64,000 nt of DNA from Campanula takesimana (GCA_026119855.1 JAOWBW010000445.1:682001-746000); one strand, 5' to 3'. Shown: positions 10,377 through 21,913, numbered from the stretch's first letter. Numbers and translations: made by a program. The notes: generated by a model not told the origin, from the letters alone.

Positions 10377-13300
10377 GTTCTTTGTTTCATGGCTGGATCT
10401 TCAAAAGCTAGAAATTATGAATGGATTCTCGATAGTGGGTGTTCAAGACACATGACTGGAGATGAATCCTTATTAGAAGATGTCCATGAAGAAAGAGGTC
10501 CCTCCATAACATTTGGTGATAATAACAAAGGTCAAGTTGTAGCATATGGAAAGCTCAAGAAAGACAAAGTGTGCATTGAAAGAGTCTCACTCGTCGAAGG
10601 GCTCAAGCACAACTTATTATCCATATCTCAATTCTGCGACAAAGGATTAGAATGCCATTTTACTTCAACGCAATGTCTTATCAAGAATGGCAAAACTGGA
10701 GCTATCTTACTCACGGGATATCGTAAGACAAATATTTATATTATTGATTTCCATAGTATGAACTCTAGTACTAATCTTTGTTTTGTAGCAAAAAGTGTGA
10801 ACGAAAATAGTTGGCTGTGGCACAAGCGCTTAAGTCACTTGAACTTCAAGTATCTATCTAAACTCAGCAGGAATAATCTTGTCAAAGGACTTCCCAAGGT
10901 TGCTGATCATCATGACAAAAAGTGCGCCGCGTGTCAACTTGGCAAACAACCGAAGCAGTCATTTTCAAGCAAGTCAAATCCTTCAACTACTAGATGTTTG
11001 CAACTGCTTCACATTGATCTATTTGGACCAGTCACCACCGCAAGTATTAGAAGAAACAAGTATACTCTAGTTGTGGTGGATGATTATTCAAGATATACAT
11101 GGGTGGAGATGATGATTACAAAAGATGATTGTTATGATATTCTCACTACCTTATTTCGACTGCTCCAAACCCAAAAAGAAGATGACATCGTTAGTGTTCG
11201 ATCCGACAATGGAACAGAATTCAAAAACAACGGTGTTGCTCGATATTGTGAAGATCATGGGATAGATCACAACTTTTCAACCGCCGGAGTCCCTCAACAA
11301 AATGGCGTTGTTGAACGAAAGAATAGGACGTTGATTGAAGCGGGAAAGACGATGATAGCTGAAGCTAAATTACCTAAGTACTTTTGGGAAGAAGCTATCA
11401 ACACTGCATGTTTTACTCAAAATCGTTCCCTCATCAACAAACTTCACAACAAGACTCCGTATGAACTTTGGCGTGGTAGAACTCCCAACATTGCATTCTT
11501 CAAGATCTTTGGTTGCAAATGTTATATCCTCTACAACGGAAACGAACATAGAGGTAAATTCGATGCCAAAGCCGACGAAGGTATTTTTGTTGGGTATGCC
11601 AAACACTCTAAAGCTTTTCGCGTTTTTAATAGAACTACATTAGTGATAGTTGAATCTGTACATGTTACATTTGATGAACATTCTCTCCTTGAGCCACATT
11701 TGGCTCCAAATGTTGTTGATGATTCTGTTGAGCTAAATGATACAGGTGCTCCTATTCATGTTGCGCCCACTCAAGATCAGAATCTATCAACACAAGGAAA
11801 TCCATCTACATCAAATGCGCCTAATTCAATGTATAATGCGCCTGGTGAATCCTCTATTGCGCCTCATTCCAATGATGCGCCTCATGATTCCTCTCACGCG
11901 CCTATTTCTACTGCTGCATCTGGTGTTAACCCAAATTTCGATTCTGAGCCAGTTCAACCCCCAAATTTTAATGACTTTGAATCTGGTGAAGATGTACCAA
12001 TTGAAGACCTTCAAGTTACTACGACTCAACCTAACTTACCTCCTGAAATTCGTGAAGTTAGAGGTCACCCAATTGCTAATATCATCGGTGATCTACAAGT
12101 TGGTGTTCGTACAAGGAGAGCTACAAACTTTGATGCTTACACTGCTTTTATCTCTCAAATTGAACCGAAGAAGGCTGATGAAGCGCTCCAAGATCCTAAT
12201 TGGGTTGTTGCAATGCAAGAAGAACTCAATCAATTTGAACGATGTAAGGTTTGGACTCTAGTTCCAAGACCAAATGATCATGGAGTGATTGGTACGAAAT
12301 GGGTGTTCAGGAACAAGATGGATGAGAATGGAACCATCACGAGAAACAAAGCAAGATTGGTTGCACAAGGCTATAGGCAAGAAGAAGGAATTGACTACGA
12401 TGAAACTTTTGCGCCCGTAGCAAGACTTGAAGCTATCAGATTATTTCTAGCTTACGCCGCTCACAAGAACTTCAAGTTATATCAAATGGATGTGAAGAGC
12501 GCGTTTCTTAATGGTGAACTCCAAGAACAAGTCTACGTAGCTCAACCACCTGGGTTTGAAGATTCACAATTTCCAAATCATGTATACAAACTCCAGAAAG
12601 CTTTGTATGGACTCAAGCAAGCACCAAGAGCATGGTACGATACACTATCAAAGTTTCTCATCGAAAAAGGCTTCACTCGCGGTAAAATCGATACAACTCT
12701 TTTCATTGCCAAACATAATGGTCATAAATTACTTGTTCAAATTTATGTTGATGATATTATATTTGGTTCTACTAATGAATTGTTGTGCAAGCGCTTTGAG
12801 AAACTAATGAAGAGCAAGTTTGAAATGAGCATGATGGGAGAACTCACATTCTTCCTCGGGCTTCAAATCAAGCAAATGAGTGAAGGCATTTTTATCAATC
12901 AAGCCAAATACACAAAGGACTTAATCAAGAAGTTTGGACTTGAGAACGCCAAAGCATACGATACTCCAATGGCCACCGGCAACAAACTCGACAAAGATTT
13001 AAAAGGTAAACGTGTTGATCAAACGCTCTATCGAGGTATGATTGGCTCACTCCTTTATCTTACTGCTAGTAGGCCCGATATTATGTTTAGTGTTTGTGTT
13101 TGTGCTCGTTATCAATCCGACCCTAGAGAAGCACACTTAATTGCTGTGAAACGTATTATAAGATATCTCTCTGGCACTGTTAACCTTGGACTTTGGTACA
13201 CCAAAGATTCGAACTTTAAACTTGTAGGTTATTCAGATGCGGATTATGCAGCGTGCACCATTGATAGGAAAAGCACTAGTGGCACTTGTCATTTCCTCGG

Positions 13301-13686
13301 ATATCGACTTGTGTCATGGGCAAGTAAGAAACAAGCTTCTGTATCTGTCTCAACAACCGAAGCCGAATATATCGCTGCGGGAAGTTGTTGTTGTCAAATA
13401 CTTTGGATGAAGCAGCAATTGGTGGACTATGATATCATCGAAGAAAATTGTCCCATCTACTGCGACAATACATCAACAATTGCGGTTTCTGAAAATCCTG
13501 TCATGCACTCAAAGACCAAACACATCGACATCAAATATCACTTCCTCAAAGACCACGTGGAGAAGGAAATATACATTTGGAACACGTGGGAACCGACTAT
13601 CAAATCGCCGACATTTAACGAAAGCACTTGACGCGAAACGGTTCATGTTTTTGAGAGGTGAAATGGGTATGCTTGAACTCAACTAA
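10362..13686 (+). CDS. Element 2 pol polyprotein (protease, integrase, RT, RNase H)
   Basis: The longest open frame in the window: 1089 codons from ATG 10362 without a stop. Protease LDSGCSRHM (Asp at residue 24), integrase zinc domain HKRLSHLN ... CAACQLGK, integrase D-D-E (IDLFGP, RSDNGTEF, QNGVVERKN), RT with FLNGELQ, ALYGLKQAPRAWYD and catalytic YVDD near residue 796, RNase H with DADYA, STTEAEYIA and YCDNTS. Two 1-nt deletions near 13564 and 13611 break the last about 40 codons, after the RNase H core; the natural stop is at 13684-13686. It makes the enzymes for reverse transcription and integration. All catalytic residues checked are present, but Gag is broken, so activity in cis is unlikely. 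Confidence 0.93.
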
Positions 13687-14470
13687 ATTCAATATAGTTT
13701 TGTCAATACTAATGATTTTATGTTTTGTTGAGTTATGAGTAAACTAGGTTCAAATGTTAAAACATTTCAAAGTTTCAAGGAAATTTCATGCGCGCCTAGT
13801 GCACCTCCTGCGCGCCTCACATCTGCGCGCCTAGCATCTATGCGCGCTAGCTTATGCGCGCTCAAAACATCTCTGCGCGCCTATGCTATCTATATCATTC
13901 ATTTTGCGCCTTGATGAGTAATGCGCCTTGATGAGCAATGCGCCTTGATGAGTAATGCGCCCCTTCATGCGCGCATTAACTATTGCGGCTCATTCAATGC
14001 TCAAACATTTAATTTCAATGATTGAACGCATTAATTTCACAAGTACCAGGTATGATTGCTCTTATTTATTGTAGGAATCTATGTCTTTTGACATTCCATT
14101 AATTGTTCAAGGGTACTTGTGCAATTAAATTTTTCCCTCGTTTTACGTTTTTCAAAAATTTTATTTTCTGGGGATATATTTCTTGCACCCCAAACTTACA
14201 CCAAAATAAATGTTTTTGGTGTTTGTGCAAAAATTAGTCAAAATTGCTCATACACTTAAAGGAAAGTGGAGCAGTTTTTCAAAAACCAAGATGTCACATC
14301 AATCGTACTTTGTGTCATTCAGCATTTAATGCTTCAAATCAAAATCCCTCATAAATGCGCCGGTAATGATGAGCCGTCCTTCATAAAACCCCTCATTAAT
14401 GCCATCCTTTCAACTTCCCATCTTTTTAAATTTTTGACTGTATTTTTTCATATCAGTGCAAAATTTTAAA
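13687..14470 (+). repeat. Spacer between pol and ORF3 with TGCGC repeats
   Basis: Non-coding. From about 13787 to 13980 it is rich in TGCGCGCCT and TGCGCC. Near 13900-13970 a 17-bp unit TGCGCCTTGATGAGTAA is repeated three times in tandem with one base change (AGCAA once). This 17-bp length equals the spacing of the same core in the ORF3 intron. After 13990 the core disappears. Confidence 0.7.
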
Positions 14471-14477
14471 CCTAACC

Positions 14478-14606
14478 TATATATTCATCATCACCTTCCT
14501 ATCACCTTACCAACTCTCTTCTCTCTCTCTCTCTCTCCCCGACTCTCTACTCTCTCTCTCTCTCATCTTTTCTCTCTATATATATTTCTTCTTTTAATTC
14601 TAATTT
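14478..14606 (+). promoter_or_regulatory. Putative internal promoter and CT-rich leader of ORF3
   Basis: TATATAT at 14478-14484, then CT-dinucleotide tracts (about 14515-14575) and ATG at 14607. A start site about 30 bp after the TATA box would give a leader of roughly 90-100 nt, normal for a plant gene. Element 3 keeps the same order on the other strand (TATATAT at 26082-26088, CT tract, ATG at 25904) and adds a telo-box-like AAACCCTAAA at 26091-26100. Promoter activity is inferred. Confidence 0.5.
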
Positions 14607-17600
14607 ATGGGTCCTAAAAAAGCATCAACATCTACACAAGACGAAATGGTATGAATTCTCAACCCTTAATCTCTTTAATTTCTGATTTTTTTTTCCTTTT
14701 TCATCATTTTAGTGTTCTTCATTTTTTTAAAACCCGGATTCGTTTTTTCCTTGATTTTTCTTGTTTCGATGATCCATTTTCTATATCGTTTGTTGGGTTG
14801 TGTTCAATTCTTGATTTCGAATCTTTTATATCCGACATTTTTACGATCAATGCTTTCATCTTTGCGAATCTGAATTTTTGGTTTTCTCAACTTTTCAAAT
14901 TTTTGGTTCTTCCTTTGTTCGTTGTGCTTTCATTGATGATTTGTTCATGTTTTTGTTTACATATTTAGATTCCTCGTTGTCATGCGGTCATTTTGATATA
15001 TTATTTGTTTGTTTTGGTGAAGTTTCATGATTTTCGTGTTCTTGGTGTTCTTCGAGCATTCAAGGGTCGTTCTTCGTGTTCTTCGTCATTATTGCATGTT
15101 TTGGTCTCTAAAATTTTCTATCTTGTTTTCGAAAATTTGCACTTTTTGATTCTCATTGCTTGCATATGTATGTTTGCATGTGTTTGTGCTTTTGTGTGTT
15201 TTTGCTAAGTCAAAATTTTCACACGATATGCGCCTATATACTTCATTATGCGCCTACTTTTTTATGCGCCTGAATGCTTTCTGCGCCTCTACTTGTATAT
15301 GCGCCTAAATCATTTTGCGCCTAAAACCTTATGCGCCTAACTTTGTACTTAGTCAAATTTCGTTGTTTTAATTTTTCCTTAGTATTTACATAGAACCATA
15401 ATATGAGCCTTGTAACCCTATGCGCCTTTAAAATTTCATGCGCCTAATCCAATCATGGGCCTTGAATCTCTATGATTTTGTGCGCCTGATTCTACTATGC
15501 GCCTCTCAATTCTTTATGCGCCTATGTTACTTTGATCATCTTATGTTTCTATGCGCCTCTGTCACTTCTAAAATCAATCATGTTTATATTTTTTCAGGAC
15601 CTTGCAAATTTCAAACTTGAAGAAACTCTTGATCTATTAGAGTTATCTGGTGAAGTTATTGGAAGGGAGATCATAGAGACATTGCGCGTTGCTGGTCTGC
15701 TCCCTTTATTCACTATGGATCAGACATTTTATTCTCCGCTCCTCGTGGATGACTTCTTTTCCACCGCTGTTCTAGTGGAAATTGATGTTAATGGACGCAC
15801 TCACTACAGAATCGAGGCCCGTGTGAAAAATGTTGACGTCCATATCTCCTCGTCTGTGATTCGACACTTACTCAGTTTTCCGTCTACGGGTGACGATCGC
15901 ATTATTGGGCGTCCGATGACTTATTCTATTGACGATCAGAACAAGATGGCTTCTTCACTTCTGAATATTCCTACTCTTCAAAATAATATCAAAACCACTG
16001 AAATTCGAGATGGTGGAGAACTCTTGACTCATATAGCGCACTTAGTGGGAACTTCGATTGTATTCAAAACCGGGAACGTGAACCGATTCACGGTGGAACA
16101 ATGGGAATACACCGCTGCCATCATGGCCAAGGAGAAGCTTCACTGGCCTCACATTTTGTTCAAGACGTTGCGTGAGTAGATTGACAAGTATGTGAAGAAC
16201 AAAAGTGATAGAAAGACCAGGTTTCGCTCTCACTGCCTTCTTCTCACAAAACTCTTTCTAACTTATCCTGAGTTAGTTAAATTTTTGAATGAGAATCCTG
16301 AGTATAAAATTGATGCTATCCCAACTTTTGGAAAAGCGAACTTGGACCTCAAAAAGCGCAGAAAGAAGCCTGCAAAGCGCGCCAAGGGAATTCAAATCAA
16401 AACAGTTGAAGGCTTAATCGATGAAGAAACCGAATCAGACGATGCGCCAGTTCTTAAAGGCGCACCATTAAAGAAAAGCGCAGTAATGGCAAGCGCAACT
16501 CAACGCGCTGATCCCTTGCCAGGCGCAGAGAAAAGCAAAGGAAAACGGGTGGTTGATGACCCTCCTCGTGCGCCTATCAAACGCACCAGATTTGAATCTG
16601 ATGAAGAGCGTGATCTAAGGCTAGCACAGGAAGCCAGCAGACTTGAGGCTCAAAGGAAAAGAGATGAAGATTTTCAAGCCAAGCAAGCTGCTGAGTCAGA
16701 GAAGCTAGAGCGCAAGAAAGGCGCTGGTTCAAGCGTTGATGTTGAGAAAGGCCCTTCTATTCCCGCGCCTACCCAGCGCGCGCCTACTCAATGCGCTCCC
16801 GCTCCCCGTGCGCCTCCTGTCAAAATTCAACAGACCAAAGTGTTTAGGGAACAACTCCATTCTGATCTTTTTGGTGATGATATTTCAGACATAGATGAAC
16901 CAATTCAGGGGGAGCAAGAGACCTTTCCTCAGCGCACTCCTTCTCCAGTTGCGCCTCCACCTCCTTCTGGACCAGATCTAATCCCAACGGAAACAGTTGA
17001 TGTTGAAACTGAAGATGACTATGCGTCTCCTACTTTTTCACCTCTTCATGCGCCTCAATATCCTATTGCACCTCTACAAACTGATGCGCCCCAGTCTACC
17101 CCTACGCCTCCTCCATCTGCTCCCGATTTGAGCGAGGTACTTTCTATTCTTCAATCTTTGCAGCAGGGGCAAGCAAATTTAGAACAAGGCCAGACGCAGA
17201 TAAAGTCTCAATTTGAGCTTCTTACTTCATTGCTTACTGATCAATCTGAGGAGATCGCTGCCATTAAGGGGGAGATGAATTCTCTCAAGGACAAACTTTC
17301 TACTCCTACTCCTCCTCCGGCGCAGACTCAGATACAACCTCATTCTGATCAGGCGCATACCACATCTTCTGCGCCTACTTTCATACCTCAGTCTGCTGCG
17401 TCTCAATCCAACATGAACGTGTTAGTATCAAAGTTGGATGTTTTGAAAGAATTGGTCGTTACTCACTTCACTGCTGCTCACTCAAGCTCAGACAGACGCG
17501 ATGAACACATTTCTTCTGACATTATCACGGCTCAAAATGCCATTGAAGCTCATCTTCAAATCTTAGAAGAAAATATCTCTCAGCAGCAGCAAATCACTCA

Positions 17601-17799
17601 GCGCTCCATTGATGAGTATCAAAACATCAATGTGAATCACTTGAGTTACATCAGAGACGGTATCACTGCCACTCACTCCAGTGTCACTGACACTCAGGGC
17701 TTAGCGAAGCGTAGTCATCAGCTCGCTAAATAGATTCAGCGCTCCGTTTCAGAGATCTTTGAAGGATTGAAGGACGATGATGCGCCTCCCAACCCTTAG
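14607..17799 (+). pseudogene. Element 2 ORF3: spliced, nuclear-looking protein of unknown role
   Basis: Exon 1 is 14 codons (14607-14648, MGPKKASTSTQDEM), intron 14649-15597 (GTATGA ... TTTTTTCAG), exon 2 15598-17799; about 747 residues. Residues 15-240 form a globular region (PLLVDDFFSTAVLVEI) that may belong to the putative plant transposon domain family. Then come a basic cluster LKKRRKKPAKRAKG, an E/K/R coiled coil (about 345-390), a long Ala/Pro-rich part in which GCGCCT encodes Ala-Pro, and a C-terminal Q-rich coiled coil. TAG at 16177 and 17731 each replace CAG of element 3, so this copy is broken. It sits where SIRE elements carry an env-like gene, but no signal peptide or membrane segment is visible. 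Confidence 0.75.
15229..15557 (+). repeat. 17-nt periodic TGCGCCT array in the ORF3 intron
   Basis: Thirteen exact TGCGCC cores start at 15229, 15249, 15265, 15282, 15300, 15316, 15332, 15421, 15439, 15481, 15498, 15517 and 15552, with degenerate copies at 15404 and 15456. Most steps are 16-20 nt. Only the 8-mer ATGCGCCT is kept; the roughly 9 nt between are all different. All copies are on the sense strand, and the last lies about 40 nt before the splice acceptor. Confidence 0.9.
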
Positions 17800-18308
17800 T
17801 TTCTATTTTTTGATTGTAAGTTTTTAGGATCTTTTGTGATAGAAACTACTCTTGTGTTAGTGATTTTGTGCTTACTTGTTTTAGCACCTCTTGTCTTTGT
17901 TCTATTCAAAACTTGTAATCTATAACTCCTACACCCCAAGTTTTAATGAGAACAATGCATCACTTATTATCAAACCTTGTTCACTCAAACTCCTTGTTTG
18001 TAGAACAATGAATATTGTTTAAATTCATATGCATCATATTGAATTGTTTCATACTTTCATGCATTGAGTTTAAACTTGGTTTAAACACATTTCAAATCTA
18101 AAATTCATATATCATTTTGAATGTGTTAAACTGTTGTTTCTATCTTTCCATATGTAATGCTTTATTCTTATTGGAATAGATTAGAAATCTATATCTTGGA
18201 CTAGTGTGTGCATTAACTTGAGACATGATTTATCGAAAGTTATTTTTTTTAACATGTTTTTATCAAGTATAATGTTTGTCCTTGATATAGTAGGTAATGG
18301 CATCAATC
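17800..18308 (+). other. 3' spacer of element 2
   Basis: AT-rich, no open frame of note. It lies between the ORF3 stop and the polypurine tract and is largely conserved in element 3 (21917-22417, complement). It contains no TGCGCC core, unlike the rest of the element. Confidence 0.6.
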
Positions 18309-18322
18309 AAATAGGGGGAGAT
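18309..18322 (+). other. Polypurine tract of element 2
   Basis: AATAGGGGGAGATT-like purine run directly before the 3' LTR; the plus-strand primer of LTR retrotransposons. Confidence 0.9.
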
Positions 18323-19788
18323 TGTTGGGTATGCCCACATATATCTTAGTTTTAATGTAATAGGATTTATTAGATTTGATTGATCCATCACCTAAGTTTT
18401 ATTTCATGGACTTTAGACCCACATGTGAGAAGTATTTATACTTCATTTTTTAGGTTGTCCATTGTTATAGAATAGTCTTAGAAATAGGGCAAGAAAATCA
18501 AGATTCAAGAAAAATCACTCAGTGAGTTTGAGCCGCGCATATGCGCCTCCTGCGCCACGCGCCATGCGCCTTTCTTCATTCGCGCCATGCGCCTTTCAGA
18601 GCGCGCGCACAAGAACTTCTTCCTAGCTATGATACGCGCCTCTGCGCCCCTTAGTTTAGCGCACACATAATGTGCGCCTCTTGGCTCAATGCGCCTCTTG
18701 GCTCAAACGCGCCTCAAAGTATTTATTCAACACTCAGTGATTTATTGAAGATTCAAAAACTTGAAGAGAATTCAAATTACGCCAATGATCCAACGGTGGT
18801 TAAAAGATGCATATGCGCCTAATCTGTTGACACGTGTCCACAACGGTCACATTTATGTTGAGTGTCAAAATGGCCATAATATATGCATGCTCCAATCAAC
18901 GAACGACAGCACATCTTATCCACAAGGATTTCCAACGGCTAGTTTTTTTAAGTTCACTATAAATACCCCATAACTTCAACATTTTGAAGTTGCTGAGTTT
19001 TGCTAAGAATTTCAAGAATTTCTCTCTCAAAGCGTTTGTTGAAGATTTGAAGATTGCCTTCGTTTTTCCAGAATTCTTCAAGAACATCTTCATACCTTCA
19101 TCCTAAGCTCAGATCTTCAAGCTATAACACTTTAGTTTCATTGTGCTCTAAATCATAAAGATCTAAAGAGCCTTGATACTAAAATCACACACGCACCTCT
19201 TTAAGTTTGATCACTTAGATCCATCTTTTAGAGATACACCGGTTATTGTTTTGGATTTGTTCATTCATAGAATATTAGATCTTGAGTTAGTGTAGAAGCT
19301 CAAAAGTTGTAATTTGTAACACTCTCTCATAATATAAGATCTCCATTAGAAATCCAAGACTAACCATCTTGGTAGAGGGCGTAGATCTTTCATTGATCGA
19401 ACCTCTCCAAATAGCTTGTGTTATTATCTTGTCATTTACTTTCAAGTTATTATCTTCACTCACTATTTGCTTGTTTACTCATTGTAGATTGATTGATCTG
19501 AATTGTGTTGTGTTGTTAACCTATTTGCCTTAGTTTCTTATTTCACCCACTTTGAGCCAAAATCCTTAGTGTGTGTGTGCGCCCCTTTATCACACTTTGC
19601 GCCTATTTTCATTACTAAATTCCGCTGTGCATTTCACTCACTCACTTAGGCGCATTTCATAACGCTTACTTGATAAAGTGCACATTTGCAATTGAGTTTA
19701 TCAAGGGTACGAAAAGAATTTTAAAACAGCTATTCACCCCCCCCCCTCTAGCTATTTTTCATACCCTTGTTGCCCTTTGGGACCAACA
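18323..19788 (+). repeat. 3' LTR of element 2
   Basis: Starts TGTTGGGTATGCCCAC after the polypurine tract and ends GGGACCAACA. TATA box at 18958-18965. Differs from the 5' LTR by scattered substitutions and a repeated GCGCCTCTTGGCTCAA block near 18680-18715. Confidence 0.95.
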
Positions 19789-20263
19789 AGATATCACAAG
19801 AAAACAACCATACTTGATTTCATCACCAATCATGCATGTGTAATTAAACCCATAATCTATAAATTATACTCAAGCTTTACTACACTCCATATCTATTACT
19901 AATCTGAAATGAATAAGTAGAACTATAAATAATATACCTTAAAATAATACTATACCTCAAGTAGTCAATTAAATTTCCATAGCCGCTGCCCCCTTCTCTT
20001 TCTCGAGCTCCTGCGGCGGGGCTTCTTTTCCTCCGATCCAACGTTACTTTAACTGCTCCGTTTTAGGTTTAGGGTTAAACACTATATTTATATAGTATAA
20101 TAATGGGCCAATCTAAATTAATTCTTGTATTTCCATTTAACCTCAAAAGCCCAATAAAATTTTCTATGATAATAACTCAAGTAAAAATTTGATCATTTAC
20201 CATCCAGCCCAAAATATAATTAAAGTCAATAAATTAAATTAATAACAATTTCGGGGTATTACA
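19789..20263 (-). mobile_element. LTR-like fragment ending TGTAATACCCC (complement)
   Basis: Sequence absent from SWI3C copy 2. Its right edge reads GGGGTATTACA, the complement of TGTAATACCCC, a common start of plant LTRs, and it joins SWI3C intron 1 exactly before GCAAG, a possible target site. The left part is cut by the element 2 LTR. No coding content. Identity as an LTR is inferred from the terminus only. Confidence 0.45.
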
Positions 20264-20392
20264 GCAAGAATTACATAGATTATATGCTTTTTATACTTTA
20301 CTGACGCTTGTAGAAGCATTTTAAAAGATTTATTACTGTCTTTAGTACCCGGTGAGTAATTTTTTATTCGATTTGATTTCTCTTTGGAGCAG

Positions 20393-20928
20393 ATTGGTTT
20401 TCACCTTCTTCAATAGATAGAATAGAGCGACAGGTCGTGCCACATTTTTTCTCAGCGAAATCAGCTGACCATTCACCAAAGAAGTACATGGAATGTCGGA
20501 ATATTATTGTCGCCAAGTACCCTGAGAATCCAGAGAAGAGATTCTCGGTTTCTGACTGCTATGGTCTTATAGTTGGTATCGACATTGATGATATAATTCG
20601 AATTTTCCATTTTTTTGACAACTTGGGGATCATTAATTACTGTGCGCCTCTTCTGATTCATGAAAACAAAAATGATGTTTCCTATTTGAGTGAAGACGCT
20701 AAAGGGGAACTTTGTGTGCCAGCCACGTCTTTGAAAGCTATTGATAGCTTGATCCAATTTGACAAGGCTAAGTGCATGCTTAAAGCAGCAGATGTTTATC
20801 CTGAACTGGTTTCTAGAGGTCATAAGACCTTTGACCTGGACAGTATGATTCGCGTAGCACTGAATGAGATGTGTTGCAATCATTGTTCTCGGCCACTGGC
20901 TTCGGTCTACTATCGGTCGCGGAAAGAG
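20393..20928 (+). pseudogene. SWI3C copy 1 exon 2 (SWIRM domain)
   Basis: Begins after TTGGAGCAG and ends GAG before GTAACT; 536 nt, same length and borders as copy 2 (60697-61232). It encodes the SWIRM domain (ERQVVPHFFS, YMECRNIIVAKY, GIINYCAP) and the first pair of a zinc-binding motif (CNHCSRPL). The frame is open. It keeps ERQVVPHF where copy 2 has changes, but has L in place of a conserved W before GIINYCA. Confidence 0.9.
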
Positions 20929-21167
20929 GTAACTCTCATGCCATTTTATACTCCTGTGTTCTTGTTTATTATGTAAATATTTTTGCTGTTTTTCGTGCTC
21001 ACACCCTATTGATCATTGGTGCTTGGCAGTGATCTTTCTGTTTTCTGCTTGCCCATGAATGCAGCTACCTGATATCTGGTGCAAAATGGTTTTTGTTTAT
21101 CTTATAACTTAGTGAAACTGTACCTGTATTTCCTTGTGGTTGATGACATAGAAGGTGCAATTAGAAT

Positions 21168-21409
21168 CATAGTTGTTAAAGGCGTCCGCCCGCCTCGCCA
21201 TATTGGCGCCTTAGAGGGTTGGCCGCCTTTCGCCTTTGTGAAATTAGGCGGTCGGCCGACGACCTTATTGGACAACGTCATATGCTGTTTGAATAGAAGC
21301 GAAAGAAAGAAATGTGGTACGCGCAAATTGGATTTGTCGTGTGTTTTTTTTTTAAGGAAACCTCGTCAATTTAGGTAAGTGAGGTGCCCCTTTGTAAAAT
21401 CTAGCCCTT
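21168..21409. mobile_element. DNA-transposon scrap rich in GGCGG/CCGCC
   Basis: SWI3C intron 2 homology with copy 2 ends at 21167. The insert opens with GTTGTTAAAGGCGTCCGCC and carries several GGCGG/CCGCC blocks, a pattern known from ends of plant hAT-like repeats. The other end is cut by element 3 sequence. Class is tentative. Confidence 0.4.
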
Positions 21410-21902
21410 ATTTCCAAACGATAATACAAATATGACCGTTATGGACAGGTGTCCTTAGATGCGGGCTCATACGTGTCATTTTCTCACCGTTGGATCATTG
21501 GCGAAGTTTGAATCTCTTCAAGTCTTTGAATCTTCGTTAAATCACTGAGTGTTAAAAACACTTCTTTGAGGCGTGTTGAGCTAAGAGGCGCGCATGAGCC
21601 AATGGGGCGCGCAGCATAGCTAGGCGCATCACCTTATGCGCACGCACTGGATAGGCGCATGGTGTAAAGGTGAAGGGGCGCATAGGCGCGTAGCTCAAAC
21701 TCACGGAGTGATTTTCTTCAATCTTGATCTTCTTGCCCTATTCCTAAGCCTATTCTCTTACAATTGACAACCTAAAAAATGAAGTATAAATACTTCTTAC
21801 ATGTGGGTCTAAAGTCAATGAAATAAAACTTAGGTGATGGATCAATCAAATTTAATCAATCCTATTACATTGAAACTGAGATATAAGTGGGCATACCCAA
21901 CA
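21410..21902 (-). repeat. Partial 3' LTR of element 3
   Basis: The complement begins TGTTGGGTATGCCCAC at 21902. It is very close to the solo LTR at 34283-35890, nearer than to the element 2 LTRs. The downstream two thirds, including the TATA box, are missing. Confidence 0.88.
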
Positions 21903-21913
21903 ATCTCCCCCTA
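21903..21913 (-). other. Polypurine tract of element 3
   Basis: ATCTCCCCCTA on the plus strand, i.e. TAGGGGGAGAT, directly before the 3' LTR. Confidence 0.85.

Larger units (their letters stand above)
6395..19788 (+). mobile_element. Element 2: 13.4-kb SIRE-like Copia retrotransposon with ORF3
   Basis: Complete arrangement: LTR, tRNA-Met primer site, gag, pol (protease, integrase, RT, RNase H), a long spacer, an additional spliced gene (ORF3), polypurine tract, LTR. The LTRs are about 1443 and 1466 bp and differ at several percent of positions by eye, including a short duplication in the 3' LTR near 18690. No 5-bp target duplication is seen, so one end may have been rearranged. The core TGCGCC recurs in LTRs, gag, pol tail, spacer, ORF3 and its intron, nearly always on the sense strand. 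Confidence 0.93.

Noticed and set aside
11737..12261. 174-codon leucine-rich frame inside pol, and its counterpart at 28170-28625
   Set aside because: Other-frame reading of the integrase-RT linker; the composition comes from the repeated codons of that linker.
15229..15557. CRISPR-like array (short repeats with unique spacers)
   Set aside because: Repeats of 8 nt and spacers of about 9 nt are far too short, the host is a plant, and the array lies in a retrotransposon intron.
14607..17799. Envelope protein
   Set aside because: The position fits the env-like gene of SIRE elements, but I see no signal peptide, no membrane segment and no fusion peptide; the basic cluster suggests the nucleus.
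20473..20883. 136-codon minus-strand frame (and 60765-61187)
   Set aside because: Antisense shadow of SWI3C exon 2; it is conserved only because the sense strand is.
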